Source: Stenotrophomonas sp. 24(2023) (lineage in GTDB: Bacteria > Pseudomonadota > Gammaproteobacteria > Xanthomonadales > Xanthomonadaceae). Taken from it: a stretch of DNA of 64,000 nucleotides. Under the pieces are notes generated by a model that was given only the letters and a program-made list of their open reading frames with translations, did not search any database and was not told where the DNA came from. Positions 61,249 through 64,000 of this stretch are shown one piece after another. The translations under genes and the position numbers were made by a program. Location: NCBI RefSeq assembly GCF_030913365.1, contig NZ_CP133160.1, positions 2,073,001-2,137,000 on the forward strand, written 5' to 3'. Position 1 is the first letter of the stretch. Each line of letters opens with the position of its first letter.

Positions 61249-62106
61249 TCACCCCCAGGCGATCAGGCCGATCGCCAGTACCGCCAGCGCCAGCCCGGCG
61301 CGGTTCCAGCGCGTGGTCGATTCGCCGAAGGCGGCCATGCCGACCACCGCGCCCAGCACCACCACGCCGATGTTCATGCCGGCGAACACCGTCGCCGGGC
61401 TGTCCGGGAACGCCTGGTGGGCGTGCACGTAGAACAGGATGTTGCCGCCGTTGAGCAGGCCCAGCAGGCCGCCACCGGCAGCATGGCGCCAGGCCAGGCG
61501 GCTGTGGCCGCGCAGGTGGCGCCACAGCTGCAGTGCCAGCATCAGCCCGAAGGCGATGCTGAAACAGGCCAGCAGCGCGGCCATCGATGGCGTGCCCGAC
61601 AGCGCCACCTGCTTGAGCAGGATGTCCACCGCCGCAAAGCCGATCCAGACGCCGACCAGCCAGCGCCAGCTGCCCGCCGATGCCGCCACGGCCGGCCCGC
61701 GCGGGCGCAGGCTGATGGCCACCATCGCCACCAGCCCCAGCCCCAGCCCGGCCAGTTTCCAGGCGGTGGCGCTCTGCCCGAAGAACGCGAAGGCGGCCAC
61801 CAGTGACAGCAGCAGCGACAGGCGCTGGGCCACATCGCTGCGGACGATGCCGGCCACCGCCACCGCACGTCCCAGCACCAGGAAGATCGACGGCAACACC
61901 ACCGCCAGCACCAGCAGCGCAGGCCACGGGGCATGCGGGCTGCGCAGGCTGTCCAGCGGCGGCTGCAGCACGGTGGCGGTCAGTGCGGCGGCCACCAGGT
62001 AGTTCCAGGTGATCATCTGCGGCACATCCAGGCGGTACCGCGCGGCCAGCTTCAGCAGCACGGAGACCAGCACGCTGCAGAGCACGGCCAGGGAAAGGGA
62101 GAGCAT
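61249..62106 (-). CDS. EamA/DMT-family transporter
   Basis: 285 residues with about 10 membrane segments in two EamA-like halves (1-135 and 150-285); the second half ends FAGMNIGVVVLGAVVGMAAFGESTTRWNRAGLALAVLAIGLIAW, a typical EamA tail. Inner-membrane exporter or importer of small metabolites; substrate unknown. Its start is 44 bp from the divergent hydrolase gene. Confidence 0.87.
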   Translation of the reverse strand: MLSLSLAVLCSVLVSVLLKLAARYRLDVPQMITWNYLVAAALTATVLQPPLDSLRSPHAPWPALLVLAVVLPSIFLVLGRAVAVAGIVRSDVAQRLSLLLSLVAAFAFFGQSATAWKLAGLGLGLVAMVAISLRPRGPAVAASAGSWRWLVGVWIGFAAVDILLKQVALSGTPSMAALLACFSIAFGLMLALQLWRHLRGHSRLAWRHAAGGGLLGLLNGGNILFYVHAHQAFPDSPATVFAGMNIGVVVLGAVVGMAAFGESTTRWNRAGLALAVLAIGLIAWG

Positions 62107-62137
62107 GGGGCGGGGGCAGGGCAGTGGTGGGGGGCGT

Positions 62138-62143
62138 TATCAT
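62138..62143 (+). promoter_or_regulatory. Candidate -10 element (TATCAT) of leaderless hydrolase gene
   Basis: TATCAT-GGTGCC-ATG; 6-base spacing to the start at 62150. Confidence 0.5.
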
Positions 62144-62149
62144 GGTGCC

Positions 62150-62821
62150 ATGCAAAATTCCCCCGCTCCCGCCTTTCCCACCGAATCCGGCAGCCTGACC
62201 CTGGCCGGTCCGGCCGGCCCGCTGGATGGTGTGGTCGACCTGCCGGCCGCCGACGTACCGGCGCGGCCGATCGTGGCCGTCGTCTGCCACCCGTTGTCCA
62301 CCGAGGGCGGCACCATGCACAACAAGGTGGTGACCATGGTCGCCACCGCTCTGCGCGCGCAGGGCATCACCACGGTGCGCTTCAACTTCCGCAGCGTCGG
62401 CACCTCGGCCGGGGAGTTCGACCATGGCAATGGCGAGCAGGATGACCTCAAGGCCGTGGTCGCCTGGGTGCGTGCGCAGCGCCCGCAGGACCGGTTGTGG
62501 CTGGCCGGCTTCAGCTTCGGTGCGTTCGTGTCGCTGAAGGCCGCCGCCGACCTGCAGCCGGAAGCGCTGATCTCGGTCGCACCGCCGGCCGGCCGCTGGG
62601 ATTTTTCCGGCGTGCAGCCGCCGGCCCGCTGGCTGGTCATCCAGGGCGAACAGGACGAGATCGTCGATCCGCAGGCGGTCTATGACTGGCTGCCGACGGT
62701 GGGTGCCCCCCATGAACTGGTGCGCATGCCCGATACCAGCCACTTCTTCCACCGCAAGCTGATCGACCTGCGCGGCGCGGTGACCCACGGGGTCAAGCAC
62801 TGGCTGGACGGCGCGGCATGA
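62150..62821 (+). CDS. Alpha/beta hydrolase, dienelactone-hydrolase-like
   Basis: 223 residues from MQNSPAPAFPTESGS. VVCHPLSTEGGTMHNKVVTMVA is the oxyanion/first-strand region, the nucleophile Ser is in LAGFSFGAFVSLKAA (G-F-S-F-G, about residue 123), Asp in GEQDEIVDP and His in TSHFFHRKL. The pattern RFNFRSVGTSAGEFDHGNGEQDD is shared by a small family of conserved proteobacterial hydrolases of unknown substrate. Overlaps zapE by 4 bp, so both are co-translated. Confidence 0.88.
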   Translation: MQNSPAPAFPTESGSLTLAGPAGPLDGVVDLPAADVPARPIVAVVCHPLSTEGGTMHNKVVTMVATALRAQGITTVRFNFRSVGTSAGEFDHGNGEQDDLKAVVAWVRAQRPQDRLWLAGFSFGAFVSLKAAADLQPEALISVAPPAGRWDFSGVQPPARWLVIQGEQDEIVDPQAVYDWLPTVGAPHELVRMPDTSHFFHRKLIDLRGAVTHGVKHWLDGAA

Positions 62822-63918
62822 ACGAGGCGGTGTTGACCCCCTCGCAACGCTACGCCGCCGGCGCAGCACGGGGCGAGTGGCAGGACGACCCGGCCCAGCA
62901 CGCGGCGCTGGCCGAGCTGGACCGCATCCACCTGGCCCTGCTGGACGATGCCGATGATGGCTGGCTGGACCGCCTGGCCGCGTTCTGGAAAAAGCCCGAG
63001 CCGGTCAAGGGCCTGTATTTCTGGGGCGGCGTGGGCCGCGGCAAGACCTTCCTGGTCGATCTGTTCTACGACGGCCTGCCGGTCAAGCAGAAGTACCGTA
63101 CCCACTTCCACCGCTTCATGCGCGGCATCCACGAGCGGCTGCGCGAACACCAGGGCCAGAGCGACCCGCTGGCCAGGATCGCCCAGGAATGGCGCAGCAA
63201 CCTGCGCGTGCTGGTGCTGGATGAGTTCTTCGTCACCGACATCGGCGATGCGATGCTGCTGGCACGCCTGCTCGAGCGGCTGTTCGCCGAGGGCGTGACC
63301 CTGGTGACCACCTCCAACACGGCGGTGGAGAACCTGTACCTCAACGGCCTGCAGCGCGACAGCTTCCTGCCGGCCATCGGCCTGCTGCAGCGCTTCTGCG
63401 TGGAGCTGTACGCCGAGGGGACCGAGGACTACCGCATGCGTGCGCTGACCCGCTCGCCGGTCTATCGCGCGCCGTTGGCGGCCGACAGCGACGACTGGCT
63501 GGCCGCGCGCTGGGCCGAACTGAGCGGCGCGCAGCCGGCCAGGGCCGGCAACATCGAGATCGAAGGCCGCAAGATTCCGGTGCGCGGCCGCGGCAAGAGC
63601 ATCGCCTGGTTTGACTTCGCCGCCCTGTGCGAGGGCCCGCGCGGCCCCTCGGACTACATCGAGATCGCGCACGAGTTCAACACGGTGCTGCTGGGGGGCA
63701 TTCCGGCCTTCGACCGCCTGAACGAAGACGCCGCACGCCGGTTCGTCAACCTGATCGACGAGTTGTACGACCGCCACGTCAACCTGGTGTGCACCGCCAG
63801 CACCTCGCCGATCGAGCTGTATACCGGCCAGCGCCTGCAGGGTGCGTTCGAGCGCACCGCCTCGCGCCTGATCGAAATGCAGAGCGCCGAGTACCTGGGT
63901 ACCCCGCACCGGGCCTAG
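62818..63918 (+). CDS. zapE: ZapE/AFG1-family cell-division ATPase
   Basis: 366 residues. Walker A in YFWGGVGRGKTFLVDLFY (about residues 65-72), Walker B in LRVLVLDEFFVTDIGDAMLL, sensor region LVTTSNTAVENLYLNGLQRDSFLPAI. The AFG1/ZapE family members interact with FtsZ and support late cell division, especially under stress, in E. coli. ATG overlaps the hydrolase stop (ATGA). Confidence 0.94.
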   Translation: MNEAVLTPSQRYAAGAARGEWQDDPAQHAALAELDRIHLALLDDADDGWLDRLAAFWKKPEPVKGLYFWGGVGRGKTFLVDLFYDGLPVKQKYRTHFHRFMRGIHERLREHQGQSDPLARIAQEWRSNLRVLVLDEFFVTDIGDAMLLARLLERLFAEGVTLVTTSNTAVENLYLNGLQRDSFLPAIGLLQRFCVELYAEGTEDYRMRALTRSPVYRAPLAADSDDWLAARWAELSGAQPARAGNIEIEGRKIPVRGRGKSIAWFDFAALCEGPRGPSDYIEIAHEFNTVLLGGIPAFDRLNEDAARRFVNLIDELYDRHVNLVCTASTSPIELYTGQRLQGAFERTASRLIEMQSAEYLGTPHRA

Positions 63919-63954
63919 AAGGCGGCTTGTGGTGGCCTTCGCGGTCCCGGGCCG

Positions 63955-64000
63955 TCAGCGCACCGGCGCCACCGAGTTCCCGCGCGGGTGTTCATCCGGC
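63955..64000 (-). CDS. Possible C-terminal end of a leftward gene (cut by window edge)
   Basis: The last 46 bases read on the minus strand as PDEHPRGNSVAPVR followed by TGA. Too short to identify; the only support is an open frame with normal codon use. Confidence 0.25.
   Translation of the reverse strand, partial: PDEHPRGNSVAPVR

Noticed and set aside
59729-62869. 1046-codon open frame on the minus strand across the nuclease, EamA and hydrolase genes
   Set aside because: Covers four real genes in a shifted frame; a GC-rich shadow.

Overview
The window is high-GC proteobacterial chromosome, most likely Stenotrophomonas (S. maltophilia complex, Xanthomonadaceae). The main clues are many short palindromes carrying GTAG/CTAC ends (the SMAG REP-like family known from S. 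maltophilia), an oleABCD olefin cluster closely resembling that of Xanthomonas, and a peptide cassette of the cyclase/modified-peptide/SagB-like dehydrogenase type known from Xanthomonadaceae. No rRNA, tRNA, CRISPR array, prophage or intact insertion sequence was seen. About 54 genes are supported; most long open frames opposite or inside them are GC-driven shadows.

Layout. 1-11150: start of a chemoreceptor gene, an isolated IS5-type transposase N-terminal domain, periplasmic trehalase, an HD-domain protein divergent from a GlxA-type regulator, then a leftward set MFS - ROK regulator - TonB-dependent receptor - YdcF-like protein with a 30-bp palindromic operator. 11197-15882: a BvgA/BvgS-like two-component pair and a lipoprotein cytochrome c. 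15945-19086: ETF-ubiquinone oxidoreductase and glutaryl-CoA dehydrogenase, followed by a SMAG array. 19481-24210: trmL, a secreted repeat protein behind a sigma-54 promoter, an M16 protease and a small lipoprotein. 24312-29567: oleA, oleB, (YkgJ-like gene on the other strand), oleC, oleD. 29690-38813: DUF1328, ddl, ubiJ-ubiB-methyltransferase, truC, DUF2059, arfB, an acyltransferase and an M3 peptidase. 39061-43603: two degenerate type II dehydroquinase-like genes, lepB, an MFS exporter, a 121-bp-period SMAG array and a LysR gene. 43928-47982: LysR regulator divergent from aceB-aceA (glyoxylate bypass). 48198-53377: cNMP-binding/GGDEF protein, degenerate class III cyclase with TPR region, NHLP-like precursor peptide and SagB-like dehydrogenase. 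53374-58946: leucine/isovalerate degradation genes (MCC alpha, MCC beta, isovaleryl-CoA dehydrogenase) with a divergent TetR regulator. 59142-63918: cytochrome c5-like protein, ExeM-like nuclease, EamA transporter, alpha/beta hydrolase and ZapE.

Working together: ETF-QO takes electrons from the acyl-CoA dehydrogenases encoded here (glutaryl-CoA and isovaleryl-CoA) into the quinone pool, UbiJ/UbiB support ubiquinone synthesis, and aceBA lets acetyl-CoA from such degradation feed gluconeogenesis. The most unusual items are the peptide-modification cassette at 48-53 kb, the sigma-54-driven repeat protein at 20 kb, the paired AroQ-like pseudoenzymes at 39 kb, and a recurring promoter geometry (a -10-like hexamer exactly six bases before the start codon) at nine genes, suggesting leaderless mRNAs.
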